Part shown: piece by piece, positions 7,714 through 15,623 of the stretch
Layout: the number at the start of each line of letters is the position of its first letter
Numbering within the stretch: position 1 is the first letter of the stretch
Assembly: GCA_964487925.1 (NCBI GenBank)
Contig: CAZASZ010000010.1
Coordinates: 1 to 47,400 of the forward strand
DNA length: 47,400 nt
DNA from: RI-283 sp964487925
GTDB taxonomy: Bacteria; Pseudomonadota; Gammaproteobacteria; SZUA-140
Reading direction: 5' to 3'
Notes under the pieces: model-generated
Database searches by the model: none
Seen by the model: the letters and a program-made list of their open reading frames with translations, nothing else
Told to the model about the DNA's origin: nothing
Position numbers and translations under genes: made by a program

Positions 7714-8754
7714 CTAACGCGTCTCGACTAGCTTGTATCGCGTCATTACCTGTTTGACGGCCAGGAATGAGATACCGGCGATCGCAACAGTCACGACGAT
7801 ATCGAACATGGAGGTCATCGGAATATGGTAGTACTCGCTGTCCACGGAACCCGCTATCCAGGTGTAACGCTCGATCCAGGAACCGACGAAGATGCTCGTC
7901 GCAACCAGACCGACAATGGCCGGGTTATGCCGGTTCGGCGTAATCGCCAGAGTCGTGAAGGGCACGATGAACTTGAGCGTCAGAAATAGCCACCACAGTC
8001 CGCCAAAACCTTCCAGCATCATGCTATCGTAGCGATCCATCTCCTCCGGCAGACGCCCGTACCACATGATCAGGTACTGCGTGAAGTAGAGATAGGTCCA
8101 CAGTATCGTCATAGCCAGCATGAACTGGGCCATGAAGTTCGAGATATGGTCGCTCAGGGGCTTCGCAAGCGCCTCCTTCTTGCCCATGACGTAGATAAAT
8201 ATCGTGAAGAACGCCAGGAACATGTGGAAGTTGCTCTGGAAGTGATAGGCACCGTAGCTGGCGCTTCTCCAACCCGGGACCTGGGTCATCTCGAAGTCCC
8301 ATGCGACCATCGTCCCATATAGGAAGTAGACGAACGGGATCGCCAGTGCGATGTTGCGGAAACGACGTCGCTTTTCGTACGGCTGATCTTCTCCGCTCTC
8401 GGCTTGCCACTTGATGAAGAAATAGCAGACTGTCACGACGATAGCAAAACCGACGATCTCGCGCAGGACGAGAAAGCTGTAGTTATGCCACGCGGTGATA
8501 TGAGGATAAGTGCCGTCATTGGCGTGTTTGAGCCAAAGAAAGGTCGATTCGCCGTTCGCAAGCAGTACAAGAAGCAGCACCCCGGCGATCGGGAATAGAG
8601 CCGAAAACGCGCAGGCGAGATCACGGACCTCGAAACGCCACTTGCCATTAGCCAGGTGCAGGACCGATGAAAAGACCACACCACACAGACCAATATATAG
8701 AATGAAGAGAAAATCTGTCGTCAGGACAGACCAGCTACCAAAGTTTTCTTCCAT
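7714..8754 (-). CDS. actF: Alternative Complex III subunit ActF (integral membrane)
   Basis: Multi-pass inner-membrane subunit of the quinol:cytochrome c oxidoreductase called Alternative Complex III (346 aa). About ten hydrophobic segments run from the FLFILYIGLCGVVFSSVL region to the C-terminal IVVTVAIAGISFLAV helix. The loops are rich in Trp, Tyr and His, as in the NrfD/PsrC-like ActC and ActF proteins. Last gene of the act operon, 29 nt after actE, followed by a strong terminator. ActF resembles ActC in fold but is usually considered unable to bind quinone in the same way. Identity rests on membrane topology plus its place after actE; sequence motifs alone are weaker here than for ActA-C. 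Confidence 0.88.
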   Translation of the reverse strand: MEENFGSWSVLTTDFLFILYIGLCGVVFSSVLHLANGKWRFEVRDLACAFSALFPIAGVLLLVLLANGESTFLWLKHANDGTYPHITAWHNYSFLVLREIVGFAIVVTVCYFFIKWQAESGEDQPYEKRRRFRNIALAIPFVYFLYGTMVAWDFEMTQVPGWRSASYGAYHFQSNFHMFLAFFTIFIYVMGKKEALAKPLSDHISNFMAQFMLAMTILWTYLYFTQYLIMWYGRLPEEMDRYDSMMLEGFGGLWWLFLTLKFIVPFTTLAITPNRHNPAIVGLVATSIFVGSWIERYTWIAGSVDSEYYHIPMTSMFDIVVTVAIAGISFLAVKQVMTRYKLVETR

Positions 8755-8783
8755 CGCTTTCCCGCTCCCCTTAGGCGATCGTG

Positions 8784-9344
8784 TTATTTATTCTCAGCTG
8801 AGGCCGTGTGCACGGCATCGGCTTCGGCGGCATCTTTAGCCAGGGCATGTTTGACGTAGTTTGCAACATACCAGCGCTCATCATGAGATAGATCGTTCGA
8901 ACCGCGGTTATCTCCGCGCCCCGACGGCACACCGTAAGACGGCATGACATAGCTGCCGAAGGTGATCGTGCCGTAGACCCAACCAATGCTCAGATTGTTC
9001 TGAACATAGTCGTCAACGAGGCTGATGGCGCCAATCTTGTTTGAGACTGGCGAGTCGGCCTTCCCGGTCATGCCGTGACACGCACTGCAATAGATCTGAA
9101 ACAGCGTACGCCCCTGGGCCAAGACCTTTTCTGTGGCCGGGAAGGGGCTCTCAAGAGGCTTGGCCTCGTCGCGATCCTTAACCTTGGTCACGATCCCCTG
9201 AACCGGGACGGAATGCCTCGGAAACGGCGTCATGATCCCTTCCTGGGGCTTGATGTTGGGCTGGTTCATCATGTCCGTCGACCAGGGCCAAGCGAAAGCA
9301 ATCCCCGGAACGAAGACCAGTGTTGCAAATACTAAACGCCTCAT
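8784..9344 (-). CDS. actE: Alternative Complex III monohaem cytochrome c ActE
   Basis: Periplasmic c-type cytochrome of 186 aa that passes electrons from ActA to a soluble carrier or a terminal oxidase. A short signal segment (MRRLVFATLVFVPGIAFA) is followed by a single haem site CSACH (residues 86-90) and a likely axial Met in SYVMPSYG (about 134), the arrangement of a class I cytochrome c. The ATG overlaps the actD stop by four bases (ATGA), which implies coupled translation. Lipobox-type ActE proteins exist, but no Cys is seen at the signal cleavage site here, so this one is probably held by the complex or by an uncleaved signal helix. Confidence 0.92.
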   Translation of the reverse strand: MRRLVFATLVFVPGIAFAWPWSTDMMNQPNIKPQEGIMTPFPRHSVPVQGIVTKVKDRDEAKPLESPFPATEKVLAQGRTLFQIYCSACHGMTGKADSPVSNKIGAISLVDDYVQNNLSIGWVYGTITFGSYVMPSYGVPSGRGDNRGSNDLSHDERWYVANYVKHALAKDAAEADAVHTASAENK

Positions 9345-9868
9345 GCCACAGCCTCCCGAATCTCCAGTGCCTTATGCTCCGTAAAGAGTTCCTTCAGAGG
9401 CTCCAGGTACTTCTCCTCGACATGAAGCTCGATACCTACCTGATCAAGACTCACGCTCTCAGAATAGAGGGCGTCGCGTTTCTTGAATAATTGGGCGCCG
9501 ATCATAAAGCCGGTGATGGTCGCGATGACACCGAACAAGATCAGCATCTCGTAGGTCAGGACAATATTCGACGGCAACGGCACGACAGGCTTGCCACCCT
9601 GCGGCTGGACCAGGAAGTTAGCCTGGGCCGTACACAGGAAGAAGAAGCCAAAGCTCATCCCAAAAAGGGCGCCCATGAGGGTGAACTTCGGAACGTGGGA
9701 CTCGCGCTCGCCCAGAAACTCCTCGATTTCAGGGTGTTCGATCGGCGAGATGACGTTGACATCATCGACGCTCAAGCCGGGAATCCGATAGTAACGAATC
9801 TCCGCGATCGCGGCAAAGGCCTCATCAAAGTTGCTGAACAGGGCCATGACATGCGCTTTTTTTCTCAT
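9341..9868 (-). CDS. actD: Alternative Complex III subunit ActD (DUF3341)
   Basis: Membrane-anchored subunit of 175 aa. The N-terminal half is a small ferredoxin-like cytoplasmic domain (ALFSNFDEAFAAIAEIR), followed by two transmembrane helices at about residues 64-90 and 108-130 and a short C-terminal tail. This is the layout of the DUF3341 family, which occurs in act gene clusters and stabilises the ActC-ActF membrane core without cofactors. The ATG directly follows the actC TAA, and the GGAGG at the end of actC is well placed for it. A second in-frame ATG eight codons in is less likely. Confidence 0.92.
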   Translation of the reverse strand: MRKKAHVMALFSNFDEAFAAIAEIRYYRIPGLSVDDVNVISPIEHPEIEEFLGERESHVPKFTLMGALFGMSFGFFFLCTAQANFLVQPQGGKPVVPLPSNIVLTYEMLILFGVIATITGFMIGAQLFKKRDALYSESVSLDQVGIELHVEEKYLEPLKELFTEHKALEIREAVA

Positions 9869-11335
9869 TTACGCGCCCTCCAGTCCGGGTTCGGTAGTTG
9901 ACGTAGTTGGTTTCGTCTCGGCTTCATCCAATCGGCGATGCATGACCGCTGCGATCTCCTTGTTTGCCAGGTGACGGCGATGGAAGATCATTTCCTTGAC
10001 CTCGTACATCGAGACCGACGGGAAGATCTTGACGAACACCAGGAACAACAGGCCGAACCAACCAAAGCTTCCGAGCAGTATGAACCACTCGACCCAGCTC
10101 GGCCACATGACGTTGTGGCTGAACGGCTCATAGGAAAGCGACAACGTCGGCGTCACAATCATGTAACGTTCCAGCCACATGCCGACGTTGAGCAGCAGTG
10201 ACACAACGAACATCACTGGGATATTCCGGCGTAACTTCTCAACAGCCAGCGTAAACGGCAGGACCGAGCCCAGACAGATCATCAGGATGAACAGCGGCGA
10301 GTATGGCCCCGTGAACTTGGCGATCAGCAGCTCCTTGTCGACCATATCAGGGCCATACCAGGTGGCAGCAAACTCGACGAATAGCAGATAGGTCCAGACC
10401 ATGCTGATCGCGAAGGTCAGCTTGCAGGTCTTTTCCAGGATCGCGATCGTCATATACTCCTCGAAGCGGAAGAAGTACCGCAACAGGATGAACAGCGTGA
10501 TGATGGCCGCACAACCGGAATACAACGCGCCGGCTACAAAGTACGGCGGGAAGGTCGTGACGTGCCAGCCCGGCATGATCGACATCGCGAAGTCGGCGGA
10601 CACGATCGAGTGTACCGACACTGCCAGCGGGATCAGGAAACAGGCCATCAGCAGATAGGTCTTGCGGAAGTTTCGCCACTGACGATCGTCACCACGCCAG
10701 CCCAGAGAAAGCGCGGTGTAGAGTTTCTTTCTCCAACCTTTGGCGTTATCGCGGCAGATCGCGAGATCCGGAATCATACCAACAAACAGGAACAGCGCCG
10801 ACGAGGTCAGATAGGTCGTGATGGCAAAGGCATCCCAAACCAGCGGAGAGCGGAAGTTAGGCCAGATACCACGATCGCTGTAGTAGGGAATAACCCAGTA
10901 CATGTTCCATAGTCGCCCCAAGTGGATGATCGGGAACAGGCCAGCCGTCATGAGCGAGAATGTCGTCATGGCCTCGGCAAATCGGTAAATCGGCTTTCGC
11001 CAATCGGCCTTGATGATATGCAGAATCGCCGACAACAAGGTCCCGGAATGGCTCATGCCGATCCAAAACACGAAGGTCGCGATGTAGAGATCCCACATGT
11101 GTGGCCAGTTCAGGTTCGACGGACCCATACCGGTGTTGTACTGATAGATTTCCGCGAACACTGCGAAAGACAGCAAAAACAGACTGACTCCCACCGCGAT
11201 CCAGTAGCCCATGCGAGGATTTTCCATCGAGCGCAAGACATCTTCGTTGATCTTGGCCCAATGGATATCTTCGTTGATATCCTTAGAGTAATCCTCCGGG
11301 ATACCCTTACTCATATCTCTAGTATCTGTATTCAT
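9869..11335 (-). CDS. actC: Alternative Complex III quinol-oxidising subunit ActC (NrfD/PsrC family)
   Basis: Large polytopic subunit (488 aa) of the NrfD/PsrC family and the predicted site of menaquinol or ubiquinol oxidation. About ten transmembrane helices can be traced. The GMSHSGTLLSAILHI helix and FPIIHLGRLWNMYWVIPY hold the conserved His and other polar residues near the quinone pocket known from ACIII structures. A soluble N-terminal stretch of about 45 residues faces the cytoplasm. The C-terminal tail is charged, ending shortly after a Thr-rich segment. It lies between actB2 (60 nt upstream) and actD (immediately downstream). Confidence 0.95.
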   Translation of the reverse strand: MNTDTRDMSKGIPEDYSKDINEDIHWAKINEDVLRSMENPRMGYWIAVGVSLFLLSFAVFAEIYQYNTGMGPSNLNWPHMWDLYIATFVFWIGMSHSGTLLSAILHIIKADWRKPIYRFAEAMTTFSLMTAGLFPIIHLGRLWNMYWVIPYYSDRGIWPNFRSPLVWDAFAITTYLTSSALFLFVGMIPDLAICRDNAKGWRKKLYTALSLGWRGDDRQWRNFRKTYLLMACFLIPLAVSVHSIVSADFAMSIMPGWHVTTFPPYFVAGALYSGCAAIITLFILLRYFFRFEEYMTIAILEKTCKLTFAISMVWTYLLFVEFAATWYGPDMVDKELLIAKFTGPYSPLFILMICLGSVLPFTLAVEKLRRNIPVMFVVSLLLNVGMWLERYMIVTPTLSLSYEPFSHNVMWPSWVEWFILLGSFGWFGLLFLVFVKIFPSVSMYEVKEMIFHRRHLANKEIAAVMHRRLDEAETKPTTSTTEPGLEGA

Positions 11336-11395
11336 GCCCCCACCACGTCAATTCATCTGGTTTCAAATGGTCCGAGAACCGATCCCCAATTGTTG

Positions 11396-12268
11396 TTATG
11401 CCTCGCGCACCCGATCCAGGAACATTATGCAGGGATCGGTATTAAGGTGTTCTAGTACACGATAGCCACGAATCTTCGGATTGTGTTTTTCTTGTTCGGT
11501 TACGCCCAGCTCGACCTGATGCTGCTCCCAAAGCTCGATGACCTTGCTGGACGGAACGTCATAACTGGCGTCGTACATCTTGAGTAGGTCGCCAAAAACG
11601 ATCGCCGAGGTCGGACAGGTTTGCGCGCAAGCGGTCGTGAACTCGCCATCCTGCAACACGCGGTGTTCCCGCTGGGCCTTGTCCTTGGCGGTACGGATAC
11701 GTTGAATGCAGAAGGTGCATTTTTCCATGACACCCTTATCACGGACGCTGAGGTCCGGGTTGAGCTGCATGTTCAGCGGCTCGGGCCAGGAATCCTCATA
11801 GTAGGAGTAGAAGTTGAAGTAACGCAGACGGTAGGGGCAGTTATTGGAGCAATAACGGGACCCGATACAGCGATTGTAGACCTGAGCGTTGAGACCGTCC
11901 GGCGTGTGGTAGGTCGCAGCGACCGGGCAAACCGGCTCACAGGTCGCAGCATTACACTGCTGACAGTTCATCGGCAGGAAGCTGGCACCATGTTGTTGGT
12001 ACTCGCTGACGCGGGCCTCGCCGAGATCGGGCTCGTCCCAGTAGCGCTCGATACGCATCCAGTGCATAGCCTGATGCTTTTCGTACTTATCCTTGCCTAC
12101 AACGGCCAGATTGTTTTCCGCATAGCAGGCAACCGAACAGGCATTGCAACCAATGCACTTGTTCAGATCGATGGACATCCCCCACATGTGTTCATATTTG
12201 TGGAACCCGCCCTCTTCACGTCCCTTACGGTAACGCGACCAGTCTTGCAGTAGATTTTGCAGCGACAT
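11396..12268 (-). CDS. actB2: Alternative Complex III iron-sulfur subunit ActB2
   Basis: Ferredoxin-like electron-transfer subunit (290 aa) corresponding to the C-terminal half of fused ActB proteins. Four cysteine groups are visible: C38, C41, C44, C48; C102, C105, C110, C114; C134, C140, C144; and C184, C187, C214, C218. In the third group the second Cys of the usual C-x2-C is Ser137 (CIGSRYCSNNCP), leaving three ligands. This predicts three [4Fe-4S] and one [3Fe-4S] cluster, as reported for ACIII. No signal peptide is seen; export would be with the Tat-bearing ActB1. The ATG overlaps the actB1 TAA by one base (TAATG), so the split halves are translationally coupled. Confidence 0.93.
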   Translation of the reverse strand: MSLQNLLQDWSRYRKGREEGGFHKYEHMWGMSIDLNKCIGCNACSVACYAENNLAVVGKDKYEKHQAMHWMRIERYWDEPDLGEARVSEYQQHGASFLPMNCQQCNAATCEPVCPVAATYHTPDGLNAQVYNRCIGSRYCSNNCPYRLRYFNFYSYYEDSWPEPLNMQLNPDLSVRDKGVMEKCTFCIQRIRTAKDKAQREHRVLQDGEFTTACAQTCPTSAIVFGDLLKMYDASYDVPSSKVIELWEQHQVELGVTEQEKHNPKIRGYRVLEHLNTDPCIMFLDRVREA

Positions 12269-14484
12269 TAAGCTTCACCCCCCGTCAGCTCAAACACATC
12301 GGGCGTTACCGTCGAGACCATTTTACGTCCCATCTGCACATCGTGATCGCCCATCATGACCAAAGTATCCTTATTGCGCGTCTTCTCGACCTTCACGCGA
12401 GTCGAATAAAGCGCCAGCTCTCCAGAATTCTCCACCGTAGTAGTATCGAGAATCTCGAGCGGGTTGACGCCGAGACCATCGGCGTAGCGGCCATAGCCGT
12501 TGTGGCCCTGGCCCAGCGGAACCGCGATAGCGTCAGGGTGAACACCCTTGTATACGTAGACCTTGACATCAATCGCACCCTGAGCGGAGGTGATCTTGAC
12601 GGTATCGCCGGTCTCGACCTCCAGCTGTTTGGCTAGATTGGGATGAATCTCCGCCCAAGAATCCCAGACGACCTTGCTGATCTGATCCGGGGCCTCTTGC
12701 AGCCAGGGGATGTTGGCGTGACGACCATCCCATAACCCTAAGCGCGGCGTCGGCAACAACGTCAATGGGTACTCCGCGTTATCTTCGGGAAGCCGAACGG
12801 ATACGCGCTGCAATTTACTGGTCAAGGATTTCTCGCCGGTCTTCACGGCGATCACGCCCTTGGCAAGCGCATCGTTCCAGCTAACGGCCTTGCCGTCAGC
12901 TGCCATACTGGCAGGGAAGCTGGCAAAGGCATGATTCAGATAGGCGTAATAGTTTTCGTAACCACCATAGGTGGCGCTATCTTGCTTCTTCAGCAGGTCG
13001 AGGATGATGTCGCCCATACCGCGAGTATCCGGGTATAGGGGCTCCATGACGGGCTGCTGCATACTGATCACCGCGTGCTCACCCTGAACCTTCGGTACGA
13101 TCGTACCCCAGTCTTCCATGGGCGATAGGATTGGAAGAACCAGATCGGCCAACTGCGAAGTCTCGTCATCGAACTGTGTGAACGAAACCTTGAATGGGAC
13201 CGAGGCCAGCTTATCCTTGAGTCCCAGCGCAAGCGGCGCCGTATAGACAGGATTGGCTCCGCTAAAGAAGGCGACATCCAGTCCACCATTGTCGATGGCC
13301 TTAACAAAGTCGAGCAGTCCGCCGGTACCGCCTGAGCGGTGCGCAAGCTGCGGGAATGGGAACTCATGACTGGCAACGATGGTCTTACCGATATTGCCAA
13401 GCATGACGTTCAGGATCATGGCCGCAACCCCGTTCTGATAGCCATTAACCTGGCCTTCGGTGGTGCCACCCGCGACGACGATGCTCTGGCCAGGATTGCT
13501 GCTCAGCCACTTGGCGACACGGATCACATGGCTGCCTGAGACCCCCGTCAAACGGGCGTCCTCATTGAGGTTCCTTCTCATGATGGCGTCTTGAATGGAT
13601 GCCGGCAGCATGTCGACAGCAACCTTGTGCTTGGTTGCCAGGATATTGGCCACACTTAAAGCAAAGATGCCTTCAGTACCCGGACGAATCGCCATCCAAA
13701 GATCGGCGTTGGCGCCGGTCAGCGACATCTTTGGCTCAGCAACGGCCAGGACGCCGCGCGGCGATGAGCGGAATTCTGCGTACTCGGTGGAAGCGTGAAC
13801 AGGAGAGTCGCCCGTGCCCAGGAAGTCGTTTCCGATGGAAAGGATCGCGTGCGCCTTCTCAATCATTAATCGAGGCGTGGCATCTCCCAGAATCTCGCGA
13901 TTCACGGCCTGTCCCACCTCGGAGTTCACGACTTCGTGGATGAAAAGGTTCTTGGAGCCCAGAGCAGACATCAGATTATCAATCAGCATGGCCTGATGGC
14001 CGCTGACGCTATCTGTCACCCATGCAAAGCGGGCGCCGTCGAGACCCGAAGACGCACCGACATGCTGATCGATCAGATCCGCGGCCTCAGTCCAGGTGAT
14101 GTCCACAAGCTTGCCGTCCTTGCGCGCCTTGGGCGAACGCAAACGGTCAGGATTGTAATGCCCCTGCAAACCGGACTGACCCATCTGACATAGCTTGCCC
14201 GCGTTGACCGGCGAGTCGGGATTACCCTCGAGCTTTAGGATGCGGCCTTCGCGGACACGGCCATGCAGGCCACAACCGGCCGGACACTGACGACATGTGC
14301 TCGAAAACCAGACACCGATTCCGGGGATCGCGTACTCCTCCGGCATCAGATAAGACGTTACCGTCTCCTTTCCTTCCTCAAGTGTGACCGTGCTCGGCAT
14401 GTCACACCCGGCAACGGTGGCGCCCACGCCACCCCAGCCCATCAGCTTGAGGAATCCCCTACGATTGATGTTTTTCAGACCCAT
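12268..14484 (-). CDS. actB1: Alternative Complex III subunit ActB1 (molybdopterin-oxidoreductase-like, Tat lipoprotein)
   Basis: Large periplasmic subunit (738 aa) of the molybdopterin-oxidoreductase superfamily. The N-terminus has a Tat motif RRGFLK (residues 8-13) and a lipobox-like VAGC with Cys27, so a Tat-exported, lipid-anchored protein is predicted. C64, C67, C71 and C99 form C-x2-C-x3-C-x27-C, the N-terminal [4Fe-4S] pattern of catalytic relatives. No Cys, Ser or SeCys ligand for Mo is evident at the equivalent site (around LFIHEVVNSEVGQAVN), as expected for ActB1, which is thought to carry no molybdenum. SD CGGAGTGG precedes the ATG. actA lies 63 nt upstream and actB2 overlaps downstream. 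The large subunit of a Psr/Qrc-type complex is the main alternative, but the full act set argues for ACIII. Confidence 0.92.
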   Translation of the reverse strand: MGLKNINRRGFLKLMGWGGVGATVAGCDMPSTVTLEEGKETVTSYLMPEEYAIPGIGVWFSSTCRQCPAGCGLHGRVREGRILKLEGNPDSPVNAGKLCQMGQSGLQGHYNPDRLRSPKARKDGKLVDITWTEAADLIDQHVGASSGLDGARFAWVTDSVSGHQAMLIDNLMSALGSKNLFIHEVVNSEVGQAVNREILGDATPRLMIEKAHAILSIGNDFLGTGDSPVHASTEYAEFRSSPRGVLAVAEPKMSLTGANADLWMAIRPGTEGIFALSVANILATKHKVAVDMLPASIQDAIMRRNLNEDARLTGVSGSHVIRVAKWLSSNPGQSIVVAGGTTEGQVNGYQNGVAAMILNVMLGNIGKTIVASHEFPFPQLAHRSGGTGGLLDFVKAIDNGGLDVAFFSGANPVYTAPLALGLKDKLASVPFKVSFTQFDDETSQLADLVLPILSPMEDWGTIVPKVQGEHAVISMQQPVMEPLYPDTRGMGDIILDLLKKQDSATYGGYENYYAYLNHAFASFPASMAADGKAVSWNDALAKGVIAVKTGEKSLTSKLQRVSVRLPEDNAEYPLTLLPTPRLGLWDGRHANIPWLQEAPDQISKVVWDSWAEIHPNLAKQLEVETGDTVKITSAQGAIDVKVYVYKGVHPDAIAVPLGQGHNGYGRYADGLGVNPLEILDTTTVENSGELALYSTRVKVEKTRNKDTLVMMGDHDVQMGRKMVSTVTPDVFELTGGEA

Positions 14485-14547
14485 ATTCCACTCCGAAAAG
14501 TTTTGTTGTCACGGGTAGGCCGTCACCCTGGTCAGGTTCGGCCTTAT

Positions 14548-15213
14548 CTATTTATGGCACTTCCAACAGTCATGTGGACCGTTGTTGGCCTCGTGACATC
14601 TCCTGCAAAAACCCATATTGAGCGGCTTGACCTTTTTGGCGACAACCATCTTCTTGACTTCGCCATGGCAAAAGGCACAAACCTCGGACACGTTCTCAAC
14701 CTTCATCCCCTTATTATCGAAAACGAATCGACGGAGATGTTTTTCATGAGTGAAATGCACGAAATCGGGTACGTCGTGAACCTTTTTCCAGGGTGGCGGC
14801 TCATGCTTTTCCCAGTATTCGGTAAGCTTTTTGATGCGCGGTTTGTCTGTCGCGATCACGCTGTGGCAACCCATGCATTTCCCGGTAGGAGGAATACCCG
14901 CAACCTTGCTCCGACGAGCATAGGTATGGCAGTACATGCAGTTGATCTTATTGATGTCAGCATGGATGTAGTGTGGAAATTCAATGGGCTGCTTGACGTC
15001 TTCCCCCGAATAGGTCCCCTCCGGCGGCACGGCGTTCGGTACCAGAGTGTCTTTCTTGCCGGCGGCAAAGGCCTGAGAGCCTCCGCACACTAACAAGATA
15101 CAGACGACAAACGCGACCGCGCGCGACATGGTGGAAGACAATAACGAAGATGCGGAGCACGACGCCCCACAATCAGACGCACGCCCTGCTGAAAAAAGAT
15201 GAGTAGCCAACAT
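14548..15213 (-). CDS. actA: Alternative Complex III pentahaem cytochrome c ActA
   Basis: Multihaem c-type cytochrome with five CxxCH sites at residues 92-96, 113-117, 179-183, 203-207 and 216-220 (CMYCH, CMGCH, CAFCH, CRRCH, CWKCH). Five haems and a C-terminus ending at the last one match ActA, which collects electrons from the ActB clusters and hands them to ActE. The ATG at 15213 follows a strong GAGGGGGAG ribosome site. The best signal or anchor helix begins at an internal Met (15129; MSRAVAFVVCILLVCGG), which has no ribosome site, so the first 28 residues are either an N-terminal extension or untranslated. First gene of the act operon. Confidence 0.94.
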   Translation of the reverse strand: MLATHLFSAGRASDCGASCSASSLLSSTMSRAVAFVVCILLVCGGSQAFAAGKKDTLVPNAVPPEGTYSGEDVKQPIEFPHYIHADINKINCMYCHTYARRSKVAGIPPTGKCMGCHSVIATDKPRIKKLTEYWEKHEPPPWKKVHDVPDFVHFTHEKHLRRFVFDNKGMKVENVSEVCAFCHGEVKKMVVAKKVKPLNMGFCRRCHEANNGPHDCWKCHK

Positions 15214-15494
15214 CTCCCCCTCAATCCCTGTTCAAGTTCAGGTTATATGTAAAGTGACGCGGGAAAATGAATCAAGACGACCCATACCCCCCAATCGTAC
15301 ACAGCCAAAATTTAAAACCGACCCTTCATTCGCATCCAAAACACGTAAAGAATGCGTGAGCGCCTTGTATTGTTAATTCTCTTACGGTACAACCAAAAGC
15401 GTGAGACGCTTCGGGAGAACTTACAGTGTGCCCCCTAGAGTTACCCACCAACGCGCCGATTACACTTTCCGAACGAGCTCTCAGTGGAGTATGG
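15214..15494. other. Leader region upstream of actA
   Basis: About 280 nt between the candidate promoter and actA. It has no domain-bearing frame; a 61-codon minus-strand frame (15326-15511) starts with TTG and resembles nothing known. A second weak promoter may exist near 15250-15275 (TATAAC box without a good -35). A small AGCGT-GAG-ACGCT stem lies near 15400. Confidence 0.4.
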
Positions 15495-15524
15495 ATCGTA
15501 GACCATGACAATGCGCTATGTCAA
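15495..15524 (-). promoter_or_regulatory. Candidate sigma70 promoter for the act operon
   Basis: On the minus strand a perfect TTGACA (15519-15524) is followed after 18 nt by TACGAT (15495-15500, four of six consensus bases). It points toward actA, with a leader of about 280 nt, and lies about 100 nt after the nif3 stop, so act can be expressed independently of nif3. Confidence 0.5.
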
Positions 15525-15528
15525 TCTC

Positions 15529-15549
15529 GATGTGCATTTCGAGCACATC
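15529..15549. promoter_or_regulatory. Inverted repeat next to the act promoter (possible operator)
   Basis: Perfect 7-bp arms GATGTGC and GCACATC separated by 7 nt, ending four bases upstream of the candidate -35 box. The symmetry, spacing and position suit a dimeric transcription factor acting from just upstream of the promoter. No T-run follows, so it is not a normal terminator for nif3. The regulator is unknown. Confidence 0.45.
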
Positions 15550-15623
15550 TAAACCCTTAATATAGCAATACCTTTTCTGAGGGGTTTTGACAAATTTAGT
15601 AATATATTAAATTCGTCTCTGCT

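Noticed and set aside
15326..15511. 61-codon minus-strand frame in the act leader
   Set aside because: TTG start without a ribosome site and composition like non-coding DNA; no known leader-peptide feature such as a run of regulatory codons.
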